Positions 1-8,919 of a stretch of DNA of 64,000 bases are shown here, one piece after another (the stretch's first letter is position 1; every line of letters starts with the position of its first letter). The translations under genes and the position numbers were made by a program. Source of the stretch: Eubacteriaceae bacterium (GTDB lineage: Bacteria > Bacillota > Clostridia > Eubacteriales > Anaerofustaceae). Below the pieces are notes generated by a model. The model saw only the letters and a program-made list of their open reading frames with translations, was not told the DNA's origin and did no database searches. Where the stretch lies: the NCBI GenBank assembly GCA_017551505.1, contig JAFZLL010000032.1, forward strand, positions 1-64,000, in the 5' to 3' direction.

Positions 1-1866
<1,866 letters not shown>

Positions 1867-1883
1867 AAAACTCAAGAATAATC

Positions 1884-1916
1884 AAAGGACGGTCTTTATA
1901 ATGAAGACCGTCCTTT
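1884..1916. terminator. Bidirectional intrinsic terminator
   Basis: A perfect 13-bp stem (AAAGGACGGTCTT / AAGACCGTCCTTT, loop TATAATG) is followed by T-rich sequence on the plus strand and preceded by A-rich sequence. It lies between two convergent genes and can serve both. Confidence 0.9.
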
Positions 1917-1938
1917 TTATTTTACACTTAGATTTTGA

Positions 1939-2505
1939 TTATTCCGCCAGCCACTCACCGAGTTCTTTTGCCTTGGCCATCGTGGCTTCGTCTTTGGCAG
2001 CTGTTTTTTTATCGGCACATTTTCCTCTGAGCACTGTTTTCAGTTCGTCGGCTCCGGTCATCCTGAAGTAACCCTTGACTTTTTCAGCCAATTCCTGTGC
2101 GGCTTCTTCAGGTGTGCCTCCGAAGGTCAGCACTACACCGAACTTCTTCTTCTTTGTGGCAAGAGGACCTTTGGCAGGATTCATCAGGCAGTAGAGCCTG
2201 TCTACGAAAGACTTTGCAGGACCGGAAATATAGCCGTAATAGATGGGAGAGGAAAAAACGATTCCGTCAGCTTCCAACAAAGTGGGGAGAATGCTTGAAA
2301 AGCCGTCATGCCATTTGCATTTATAGGCCATTTTTTCGGACTTGCAACGTCCGCAGCCCGTGCATGGCAGCAGGTTGGTCTCCCTCAGCTTGAAGTCGAT
2401 GACTTCAGCACCTTTTGCCTTCGCGGATTCCATCGCGGCTTTCATGATTGCGTCACCATTGCCGCCCGTTCTCATGCCGCCGTTGATGAATAAGATCTTT
2501 TTCAT
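1939..2505 (-). CDS. Flavodoxin-fold NAD(P)H-dependent FMN reductase-like protein
   Basis: Small flavoprotein of the NADPH-dependent FMN reductase / multimeric flavodoxin (WrbA/IsfA-like) group, 188 residues. The N-terminus (ILFINGGMRTGGNGD) is the phosphate-binding loop for FMN. A cysteine cluster at residues 48-63 (PCTGCGRCKSEKMAYKC) resembles the Cys-rich segment of the iron-sulfur flavoprotein family. The IYYGYISGPAKSFVDRL stretch is the second flavin-binding segment. A GGAGG ribosome site lies about 12 bases ahead of the start. The substrate is unknown; it may reduce quinones, iron or thiol targets. It stands alone between a glycosidase gene (convergent) and a small GIY-YIG-like gene. 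Confidence 0.75.
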   Translation of the reverse strand: MKKILFINGGMRTGGNGDAIMKAAMESAKAKGAEVIDFKLRETNLLPCTGCGRCKSEKMAYKCKWHDGFSSILPTLLEADGIVFSSPIYYGYISGPAKSFVDRLYCLMNPAKGPLATKKKKFGVVLTFGGTPEEAAQELAEKVKGYFRMTGADELKTVLRGKCADKKTAAKDEATMAKAKELGEWLAE

Positions 2506-2563
2506 ATTGATGCATACCTCCGATATTATGTTTATACAAAAAAAACCCGGTCAAAGGTTTTTT

Positions 2564-2872
2564 TTAGTCGTCAACAACGATATGCCCTGTGAAGTAGGGC
2601 AGAAGGTTATCCCAATCCGGATTCAGTGATTCTATCAGCGCAACCCTTTCTGCGCGGCTGAGATCCGATATCTGCTTGGCGAATTCAAAGGCATCGTTAC
2701 GTTCAGGAAATTCTTTGAAATACACGAGCTTGGTCATCGGAGCCTGTTTGTTTTCGCCGTCTTCGTCTATCTGCTGCTCTTTCTGTTTATTCACTGATGC
2801 CATAACGTTATTAGTTCCGCCGACGATAAAAGAGCGGTGCTGTCTGTCGGTCATAATGTAAACGTAGTACAC
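2564..2872 (-). CDS. Degenerate GIY-YIG-domain protein
   Basis: A 102-residue protein matching the short UPF0213/YhbQ-like GIY-YIG family. The start YYVYIM corresponds to the GIY strand, FIVGGTNN to the YIG strand, and LVYFKEFPERNDAFEFAKQISDLSRAERVALIESLNPDWDNL (positions about 49-91) to the family's conserved second half. The catalytic Tyr of YIG is replaced (IVG), and the Arg/His that follow in active members (family consensus DLxxRxxxH) are missing; a charged linker (EQQIDEDGENK) sits there instead. It is probably not a nuclease. The start is GTG, chosen because AAGGAG lies 8 bases upstream. It is monocistronic. Confidence 0.7.
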   Translation of the reverse strand: MYYVYIMTDRQHRSFIVGGTNNVMASVNKQKEQQIDEDGENKQAPMTKLVYFKEFPERNDAFEFAKQISDLSRAERVALIESLNPDWDNLLPYFTGHIVVDD

Positions 2873-3061
2873 GGTATTTCTCCTTAAAACACTTTCACAT
2901 GATAATTATATATCAAACAGCGTTTATTGTATATTCGCTTTCACTAAATTTGTTAATTTGCATTAATATATTGGTTTAACATGCAGAATCAAAGTATTGT
3001 TATTCTGTCACCTGTCCGCTTAAGATATCCGTATCTGTACTGTTTTCAGTACATCACGGAC

Positions 3062-4156
3062 TTACTTTGATATTACGGTTCCCTTTTTCAGGTAGATCTT
3101 CCTGACCCTGTCGCCCAACATGCATAACTCCTCCTCCGCAACCGAATGAGTTGCTTCTGCGATCTCGTCCAGATGGCGGTTCCCTGCGATTAGCACAGCT
3201 TCGTCGCCAGTGCTTACCGCCTTATCGACCTTTGCCAATGTTATATCCATCGTGACGGTGAGCAGTTTATATCTTTTGTCATTGATAAAGATATCCCTGC
3301 CGGCATTGGCCTTGTAGAACCCGTCGCCGTATCCGATCGGCAGAACGGCGATCTTTTCGTCATCTTCTCCAGCGGTATATGCACCTCCGTATGCAATGGC
3401 CTGTCCTTTGTTCAGTGTCACCACCTGCTTGACTTCGGTAGTGAGTAAAAAAGTATCCTTAAGCCCCAGATCGGCATTTTCTATGCCGTATATCATATTT
3501 CCTATTCGGCATGCATTGCAGTACTGTTTTTTCGGGAACCTCGGCAGACTCAGGCTGTTGGACGTGCTGACGATATCGAGAGAGCTCAGATTTATGCTGG
3601 AGACCATCTCTTCAAATACGGCATATTCTGCAGCAGTGACATCCTTGTCTTCAGGCAGATAGTTGTGAAGGAAGATTCCTGTGAGTGCGCATTTTCCGTT
3701 TTTTAATATGCTGTAGATCTCTTCAAAACCTTCCCTGTTCATCGGCCCGCCAAAGAGATCTCTTCCGCCGTTTGCCCTGATAAATACCTTAAGGCCATTT
3801 ATTCCTGCAGCTTCGATCGCCTGCTCCTTAACGGCAACAGTAGCGCAGATATCATTTTTAGCGCAGATCTCGAGAGCCTCCGGTTCAGAAGGAACAAGCA
3901 GCATCAGCGGGATATCCTTATAGATTTTTCTGATGGCCAGTGCTTCCTCCGTCAGACTCACGGCCAGATAGTTTATTCCACCTTCCAGAAGGGCAGGTAT
4001 CACGTCCAGCGCACCAAAACCGTAAGCGTTCGCCTTGATGACCCCGATATAGTATTTGTATTCCGGATATGACTCTACGATCTTCCTCGTGTTGTATTCT
4101 ATGGCGGATAAATCAATGATTGCTTTTGTAGGGCGGTATTGTGTGGTATCCATCAT
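3062..4156 (-). CDS. Divergent alanine-racemase-like PLP enzyme (fold type III)
   Basis: PLP-dependent racemase homologue, 364 residues. The PLP lysine is in VIKANAYGFG near residue 43. The C-terminal beta domain is recognisable by AYGGAYTA, with the second catalytic Tyr, and by PIGYGDGF and VTMDI. Several positions nearly invariant in alanine racemase differ. The segment normally KxDTGMxRxG (carbamylated Lys and substrate-side Arg) reads IRANGGRDLFGG here. The Arg after GYGDG is Lys and the conserved Cys before MD is Thr. It may therefore act on another amino acid. The start overlaps the end of the GatD-like gene, so it is the third gene of a murT-gatD-racemase operon, which points to cell-wall precursor modification. 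Alanine racemase function is possible but unproven. Confidence 0.8.
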   Translation of the reverse strand: MMDTTQYRPTKAIIDLSAIEYNTRKIVESYPEYKYYIGVIKANAYGFGALDVIPALLEGGINYLAVSLTEEALAIRKIYKDIPLMLLVPSEPEALEICAKNDICATVAVKEQAIEAAGINGLKVFIRANGGRDLFGGPMNREGFEEIYSILKNGKCALTGIFLHNYLPEDKDVTAAEYAVFEEMVSSINLSSLDIVSTSNSLSLPRFPKKQYCNACRIGNMIYGIENADLGLKDTFLLTTEVKQVVTLNKGQAIAYGGAYTAGEDDEKIAVLPIGYGDGFYKANAGRDIFINDKRYKLLTVTMDITLAKVDKAVSTGDEAVLIAGNRHLDEIAEATHSVAEEELCMLGDRVRKIYLKKGTVISK

Positions 4157-4860
4157 GCAAGTTCCAGACCCGGTTTCTTGTATTCTTCCTTCTTTACATC
4201 GTAAGCTTTGACCATGGCTTCCTCATAGGGGATCGTGTCCGCAGGACGTCCGATTTTAGCGAGAAGTTTTTTCGTGAAATAGGGATTTGCTATGAGCAGC
4301 GGGCCGAGTGTGTAGGTTGCCCATACGTTTTCCCTTTCTATGCCTTCCTTCTTGGAACCGGGATTCAGTCCGCTGCCGAGGGTCACCTCAAAAAGCGGTG
4401 TTTCACTGCATTCGAAGGTATGTGAGAATCTGCTGGTGTAGCCTACGATCTCCGTGTCACTGAAATTACCCATTGTCAGAGAGTTGAAGCGTTTTGGAGA
4501 TTGGCGGACGCTGTAGCAGTCGAAAACACCGAGTCCTGCTATCTCGCTCTTATCCTCGCGTAGGATTCTTTTCCCGAAGATTTCAAAAGCGTTCCCGGTC
4601 ATGAGAAAGAAGGTATTTCCTGCAAATGCTGCATCTAATTCCGCCCTTCTTCCGTTCAGTTTTTCGATCACCTTCTCTTGATTTTTCTCACTCATCGAGC
4701 AGATGTAGACAACGTCGATATCCGCATTAAGAAAGGCGGGGTATTCGCTTATCGGTGTATAGATGAACTCTTCCTGAGGCAGGCATTCCTTAAGATAGCG
4801 CCCGTTGGCTTTGTCGCCGTAGAGCGTGCATATTTCGGGGTACAGAATCTCTATTCGCAT
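4153..4860 (-). CDS. GatD-like class I amidotransferase homologue lacking its catalytic residues
   Basis: A 235-residue protein homologous to GatD, the glutaminase partner of MurT that supplies ammonia to amidate D-isoglutamate of lipid II. Family landmarks are the start (IEILYPEICTLYGDKAN) and the C-terminal ATYTLGPLLIANPYF segment. In active GatD the nucleophile sits in ICGGYQ-L-LG; the equivalent here is MTGNAFEIFG (87-96) with no cysteine. In the ATYLHGPLL motif the catalytic His is Leu. Both glutaminase residues are therefore gone. The gene overlaps the MurT-like gene upstream by 10 bases and the racemase-like gene downstream by 4, so expression is coupled. It may be a structural or regulatory subunit, or may let MurT use another amine donor. 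Confidence 0.85.
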   Translation of the reverse strand: MRIEILYPEICTLYGDKANGRYLKECLPQEEFIYTPISEYPAFLNADIDVVYICSMSEKNQEKVIEKLNGRRAELDAAFAGNTFFLMTGNAFEIFGKRILREDKSEIAGLGVFDCYSVRQSPKRFNSLTMGNFSDTEIVGYTSRFSHTFECSETPLFEVTLGSGLNPGSKKEGIERENVWATYTLGPLLIANPYFTKKLLAKIGRPADTIPYEEAMVKAYDVKKEEYKKPGLELA

Positions 4861-6230
4861 TTTGCTTCCTCCCTTTTTAGTCTTGCAATAAGCTTTTCTT
4901 TTACTTTGACAGCCAAGTTGTATGTGGAAGTGTCATAGAGAATGTAGATCTTATCCACTCCGTCAGTTCTCACCAGTTCTGTGCATTGCAGTTCGTCCAG
5001 ACAGCAGAGGATATTGTCTTCCTCTACTCCTGCCATGAGAAGGCGTACCCTGTGATCCCAGCAGCGCGGCCCGGCAGCTGCAACCTGAACCACACCGGGT
5101 CTTGCCATAAACTCATAATCCACGTCGTATATCCAGCCAATGAATTCCACCGAATTCTTCCTGTCGTAATAATCGTCCAGTACCAGCATGACCACTTTGT
5201 TTCCGGGCTCATTTGAAACATAGTCGAAGGTCCTGCAGGAAGATATGCAGCTCTGTCCCTTGGACATGGCCATAATAACGCTGATGTCTCCGATCTTTTC
5301 TTCCTTCAGCCTTGTATCTGGAACTGCGGTATTGCGCATGATCTCCTGGATCTTCTCATTGGTCAGTCCGACCTCGCTGAGGCACGCGATAACTGCCGAT
5401 TCGTTATAGATGTTGAACACGATCGATGAGATCAGCGGGTATTCAGTCTTCTCACCGTTATGCTCGTCATAGATCACATTGCCGTGTACATCCGGCACAG
5501 TAAAGAGGTGATCGGCAGCCGGGGAAGCAAAGCCGCATTTGGGGCAGTGCACGTGTCCGATATGATGGTATCTCAGGTAATCATAGACCAGTTTCGTGTC
5601 GCATTTCGGACACGTGGAGTTGTCGGATACCAGGTTTATTGGTTCAGTGATATCGCCTTCCAGAGGAGCTACGCCATAGTAAGACCTCGGATTATCTGGC
5701 CGGAGGGCTACGCTGGCGAGGTCGTCGGCGTTAAGGATCAGTTTGGTGGTCGCAGGCGTATAGTCGTTTATGATAGAAAAAATATAATCCGGATTCGCGT
5801 TTCGTTTGAGGGAATCACGGAAAATGTTCGTCACTACCAGGAAGTCGGGTTTGACGTAGGGCAAGATCAGGCGTGAAGCCCTTTCATCCACTTCGAAGAC
5901 TGTGGCATCCGCCTTGCATGCACCGAACCAGTTAGTTGAGTTTGTAAGCGCTGCCGCTATCCCTGGGGCTATGTTCGAGCCAAGTCTGTTGCTCACTGTT
6001 TTGTAGCCTGCGGCTGTCAGACAGTCAGTCAGCATATTCGCTGCGGTGGTTTTGCCGTTTGTGCCTGTCACACAGATGCATATCCTGGCTTTCGGCACCA
6101 TTTCCAGATACCTTGGGCATATCGCCATGGCTACTACTCCGGGGGCATGTGAGGCATTGCGGCCAAGCAGCCGTAAGAGAGTGTACGTCAGATGGGAGAA
6201 AAATACCGCGATATGATAGAGTATTCTCAT
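4851..6230 (-). CDS. MurT-like Mur ligase (DUF1727)
   Basis: Mur-ligase-fold protein, 459 residues, homologous to MurT, which activates lipid II D-glutamate with ATP for amidation. It has an N-terminal membrane-proximal hydrophobic stretch, the ATP P-loop TGTNGKTT at 55-62, and the MurT-specific four-cysteine zinc ribbon C207/C210/C229/C232. A C-terminal DUF1727 domain is recognisable by GWIYDVDYEF near 365. That domain is divergent: the usual AKNPAG-type segment reads MSKGQSCISS, and the Asp expected three residues before the WxWDVDFE-type motif is not conserved (Phe). It is the first gene of the operon, with a good promoter upstream. Canonical lipid II amidation is uncertain because the partner GatD lacks its active site. 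Confidence 0.85.
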   Translation of the reverse strand: MRILYHIAVFFSHLTYTLLRLLGRNASHAPGVVAMAICPRYLEMVPKARICICVTGTNGKTTAANMLTDCLTAAGYKTVSNRLGSNIAPGIAAALTNSTNWFGACKADATVFEVDERASRLILPYVKPDFLVVTNIFRDSLKRNANPDYIFSIINDYTPATTKLILNADDLASVALRPDNPRSYYGVAPLEGDITEPINLVSDNSTCPKCDTKLVYDYLRYHHIGHVHCPKCGFASPAADHLFTVPDVHGNVIYDEHNGEKTEYPLISSIVFNIYNESAVIACLSEVGLTNEKIQEIMRNTAVPDTRLKEEKIGDISVIMAMSKGQSCISSCRTFDYVSNEPGNKVVMLVLDDYYDRKNSVEFIGWIYDVDYEFMARPGVVQVAAAGPRCWDHRVRLLMAGVEEDNILCCLDELQCTELVRTDGVDKIYILYDTSTYNLAVKVKEKLIARLKREEAKCE

Positions 6231-6283
6231 GTCTTGTCCTTGCTTTTATCCGTTATGATAGTATTTGTTTCTAAATTGGCACT

Positions 6284-6311
6284 ATTATACAATATAAAGT
6301 GCCTGATACAA
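6284..6311 (-). promoter_or_regulatory. Sigma-A promoter of the murT-gatD-racemase operon
   Basis: On the minus strand TTGTAT (6306-6311) and TATAAT (6284-6289) are separated by 16 bp, about 55 bp upstream of the MurT-like start. Confidence 0.65.
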
Positions 6312-6333
6312 GCACAGGAGATAATAGAGCTCG

Positions 6334-7104
6334 ATGGGTAATGATATAGACGGGAAAGTTTTCGGAGATATTACGGAGGAATATGACAGATTCCGGCCTG
6401 AGTACTGCAGCGGGCTGACAGAAGCCATATTTGCATGCAGCGGTATCGGGGAGGGAAGCGTGATCCTCGAGATCGGAATAGGGACCGGTAAGGCTACAGT
6501 CCCCTTTCTTGAAGCCGGCTGCAATGTCGATGCTGTCGATATATCGGAGAATATGATCGAGTTTTGCCGCGAAAAGTTCGCGGGGTATAAGAATCTGTTC
6601 CTGATGACGGCCGACTTCGCTGTGTTTGATACTCCCCGCCGATATGACCTGATATATTCCGCCACTGCCTTTCACTGGATCCCTTCTGAGATATCCTACA
6701 TGAAGGCGCTGTCGCTGCTCAGACCCGGCGGTACGCTGGCGGTCTTTCGTAATTATCCCGCCGCAGGGGAGTCCGGGAGCTCTGTGGATCAGAAGATTCA
6801 GGCTGCCTATGAAGCCGTACGGGGACCTTCGGGACCGCGCCCTTCCGCACTCGATCGCATGAGATCGAGCGAGATCGAAATGTCCGCACACGGTTTCCGT
6901 GATGTTGTCTCACAGATGTTTTATTCTCAGAGGAAGATGACCGCTTCGGATTATATTGGAGTCATGCGTACTTATTCCGATCATATTGCATCACCGCCTG
7001 ATGAACGTGTACAACTGGAAGAAAAAGTATTCGATGCGATCGAAAGCGAAGGCGGAATGATAACGGTCTATGATTCCCAAGCCCTCGTAATGGGGCATAA
7101 ATGA
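6334..7104 (+). CDS. Class I SAM-dependent methyltransferase
   Basis: A 256-residue Rossmann-fold methyltransferase. SAM-binding motif I is VILEIGIGTGKAT (about 48-60), followed by the acidic post-strand VDAVDISENM. Post-motif TADFAVFD and the later YDLIYSATAFHWI match the UbiE/methyltransf_11 group. The substrate cannot be told. The gene diverges from the MurT operon and has an AGGAGA ribosome site about 12 bases before the start. It ends in a terminator shared with the next, convergent gene. Confidence 0.85.
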   Translation: MGNDIDGKVFGDITEEYDRFRPEYCSGLTEAIFACSGIGEGSVILEIGIGTGKATVPFLEAGCNVDAVDISENMIEFCREKFAGYKNLFLMTADFAVFDTPRRYDLIYSATAFHWIPSEISYMKALSLLRPGGTLAVFRNYPAAGESGSSVDQKIQAAYEAVRGPSGPRPSALDRMRSSEIEMSAHGFRDVVSQMFYSQRKMTASDYIGVMRTYSDHIASPPDERVQLEEKVFDAIESEGGMITVYDSQALVMGHK

Positions 7105-7143
7105 TCAGCAATAACCTTGAAACAGAAAGCCTGCAGAAATTAA

Positions 7144-7180
7144 ACAGGGCATGCAATACGCCTTTGCCCTGTGTTTTTTA
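7144..7180. terminator. Intrinsic terminator between convergent genes
   Basis: An 8-bp stem (ACAGGGCA / TGCCCTGT) with a 13-base loop is followed by GTTTTTTAT on the plus strand. It serves the methyltransferase gene and perhaps also the convergent hydrolase gene. Confidence 0.7.
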
Positions 7181-7191
7181 TGAATGATGTT

Positions 7192-8370
7192 TCAATCCTG
7201 CGTTTCCTGCGTACCGCCCTCATCCCCTTTCTTTATCTTAAGCGGAGTCAATTTCGGAATGGTGATCTTCGGCATGGCCAGCTTCGGTACGGCAGACCTG
7301 AAAAACATCTTCATGACATGCTTCATCATATCTTTTTTCGTATCGTCCAGCTTGTTCATGTTTTCGGCCAGGGCTGCAAATTCCCTGAAGCCTCCGCGGG
7401 CAAGATCCGTCAGGGTCTTGGCGCCTGTGGAGGAAAGCAGCTCGAAGAAATCCATGATGAATTCCCGGCGTTCCTCTATGGTGAGACTGTTCATCCACCC
7501 GGTGATCGTTTTATCGAGGTATTTGCTCCCTTCGGTGACCGTCTCCATGTGCACGAAATGATCTCTTTGTATTTCCCAGGAAAAGCCGTCATGCTGGTAT
7601 ACGCCCGACGCATCGGATCGCACAACGTCGTAGTCCTCCTTGCGCTCCATGAGCATGCCGATTATGGAGCCCTGTGGCACGATCGATCTGAGCTTGCCTC
7701 TGATCGCGGCGAAACGCGCCGTATCGATGACCTCTCTTCGGAAACCGGGACCGTCGAAATTATAGATCTCGATTATTCTGGAGAGCACCTCCGGACTGCT
7801 TTGGGCAGCTGCGTAGATGGATAGATTGCCCCCCTTTGAATGCCCTGCCAGCTTTATAGGCTCGGGATACTTGCCTGCGATCATGCCCAGATAAGCGGCA
7901 GCATCCCTCTGTGCGGGGATGGAATCCAGAAATGACATGTTGAAGTTTTCCTTCCAGCCTACGATGGTATCGTCGGTACCCTGATAGATAACGGCACGTG
8001 TGCCGTCCCCGAGATTTACACACATGGCGCAAAACTGTTCTTCAGCCACACTGTCTACCTTGTATATGTAATCGCTTACGGACATGTCCATAAAGCGTGG
8101 TGTGTCTTTCAGCATTTTGAACATCGAAAGTACTTTTTCCGGCTGGAGCGCTCCGAGCCGTTCTTTCTCGTCTGCTCCGCCTGAAAAATACTTTTCGGAG
8201 AGTTCGCCGATCGTGAGGCTCTTTTCCGTTTCGGTGAAAAAAGGCGTCATATCGACGCAGATAACGTTGCAAAGTATCATAAAGTCCACTTCGTTCATCG
8301 GTGAAACGTATAAAGAGAGATCGCCCCTCCATCTCAGATATTCGATTATATCCACTGTCTTCCTGCTCAT
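7192..8370 (-). CDS. DUF2974 (Mbeg1-like) alpha/beta-hydrolase
   Basis: A 392-residue lipase-like protein. The nucleophile elbow is GHSKGG (about residue 199) after strand PIKLA, and an upstream GTDDTIVGWKENF segment matches the lipase-3/DUF2974 oxyanion region. No signal peptide or membrane segment was seen, so it is probably cytoplasmic. The N-terminus (TVDIIEYLRWRGDLSLYVSPMNEVD) is typical of DUF2974 proteins common in Clostridia. The C-terminal 70 residues are rich in Lys and Met and look like an extra helical tail. The physiological substrate is unknown. The gene is monocistronic. Confidence 0.8.
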   Translation of the reverse strand: MSRKTVDIIEYLRWRGDLSLYVSPMNEVDFMILCNVICVDMTPFFTETEKSLTIGELSEKYFSGGADEKERLGALQPEKVLSMFKMLKDTPRFMDMSVSDYIYKVDSVAEEQFCAMCVNLGDGTRAVIYQGTDDTIVGWKENFNMSFLDSIPAQRDAAAYLGMIAGKYPEPIKLAGHSKGGNLSIYAAAQSSPEVLSRIIEIYNFDGPGFRREVIDTARFAAIRGKLRSIVPQGSIIGMLMERKEDYDVVRSDASGVYQHDGFSWEIQRDHFVHMETVTEGSKYLDKTITGWMNSLTIEERREFIMDFFELLSSTGAKTLTDLARGGFREFAALAENMNKLDDTKKDMMKHVMKMFFRSAVPKLAMPKITIPKLTPLKIKKGDEGGTQETQD

Positions 8371-8515
8371 GGCTTTTCCGTCCTGTATTACCTGACAGAA
8401 TTATAGCACGATCAGTATGATCCGGGTCCCGGACAGCCATTAAAAACGATTCGAAACCGTGAAAACCCAACTGATCATGATCATCCGCTGGCGGTCGTTT
8501 TTTTGTGATATTCTC

Positions 8516-8565
8516 TTGATAAATACCCTGTGAGGGTATATAATACAGATACCCTAATAGGGTAT
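8516..8565 (+). promoter_or_regulatory. csoR-copA promoter with two CsoR-type operators
   Basis: A near-ideal promoter, TTGATA (8516-8521), 17-bp spacer, TATAAT (8539-8544), is flanked by two perfect 7-3-7 palindromes: ATACCCTGTGAGGGTAT at 8523-8539 and ATACCCTAATAGGGTAT at 8549-8565. The first fills the spacer and touches the -10; the second covers the start point. The TACCC...GGGTA form matches known copper-sensing CsoR boxes, so autorepression relieved by Cu(I) is expected. Confidence 0.88.
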
Positions 8566-8589
8566 AAATGCCGAAAGGTACTGGTATAA

Positions 8590-8892
8590 ATGGAACACGA
8601 AACTCATCATAAACATAAGGCGGATGAACGCACGCCCGAGGAGGTCAGTCTGCTGATGAATCGGTTAAACCGAATCGAAGGTCAGATACGAGGCATCAGG
8701 GGGATGCTGGAGAAGAATATCTACTGTGTTGATATCCTGACCCAGGTGGCGGCAGCCAGGGCCGCACTCGATTCTTTCAGCCGGGAGCTGCTGGCCGACC
8801 ATATAAGGACATGCGTGGTTACTGATCTAAAGGAAGGCAGGTCCGAGACAATCGACGAACTGCTCTCCATCTTGAAGAAACTGATGAAGTAA
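8590..8892 (+). CDS. csoR: CsoR-family copper-sensing repressor
   Basis: A 100-residue all-helical DUF156 repressor. The Cu(I) ligand set of CsoR is intact: C46 (NIYCVDIL), H71 and C75 (ADHIRTC). A His-rich N-terminal tail (HETHHKHK) may add metal affinity. RLNRIEGQIRGIRGML is the conserved DNA-contacting helix region. It is the first gene of the copper operon, 27 bp ahead of copA, and is transcribed from a promoter containing two matching operators. The Cys-His-Cys pattern argues for copper rather than the nickel (RcnR) or formaldehyde (FrmR) branches. Confidence 0.93.
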   Translation: MEHETHHKHKADERTPEEVSLLMNRLNRIEGQIRGIRGMLEKNIYCVDILTQVAAARAALDSFSRELLADHIRTCVVTDLKEGRSETIDELLSILKKLMK

Positions 8893-8919
8893 TACTTTAT
8901 CCAAGGAGAAAATGGATAT

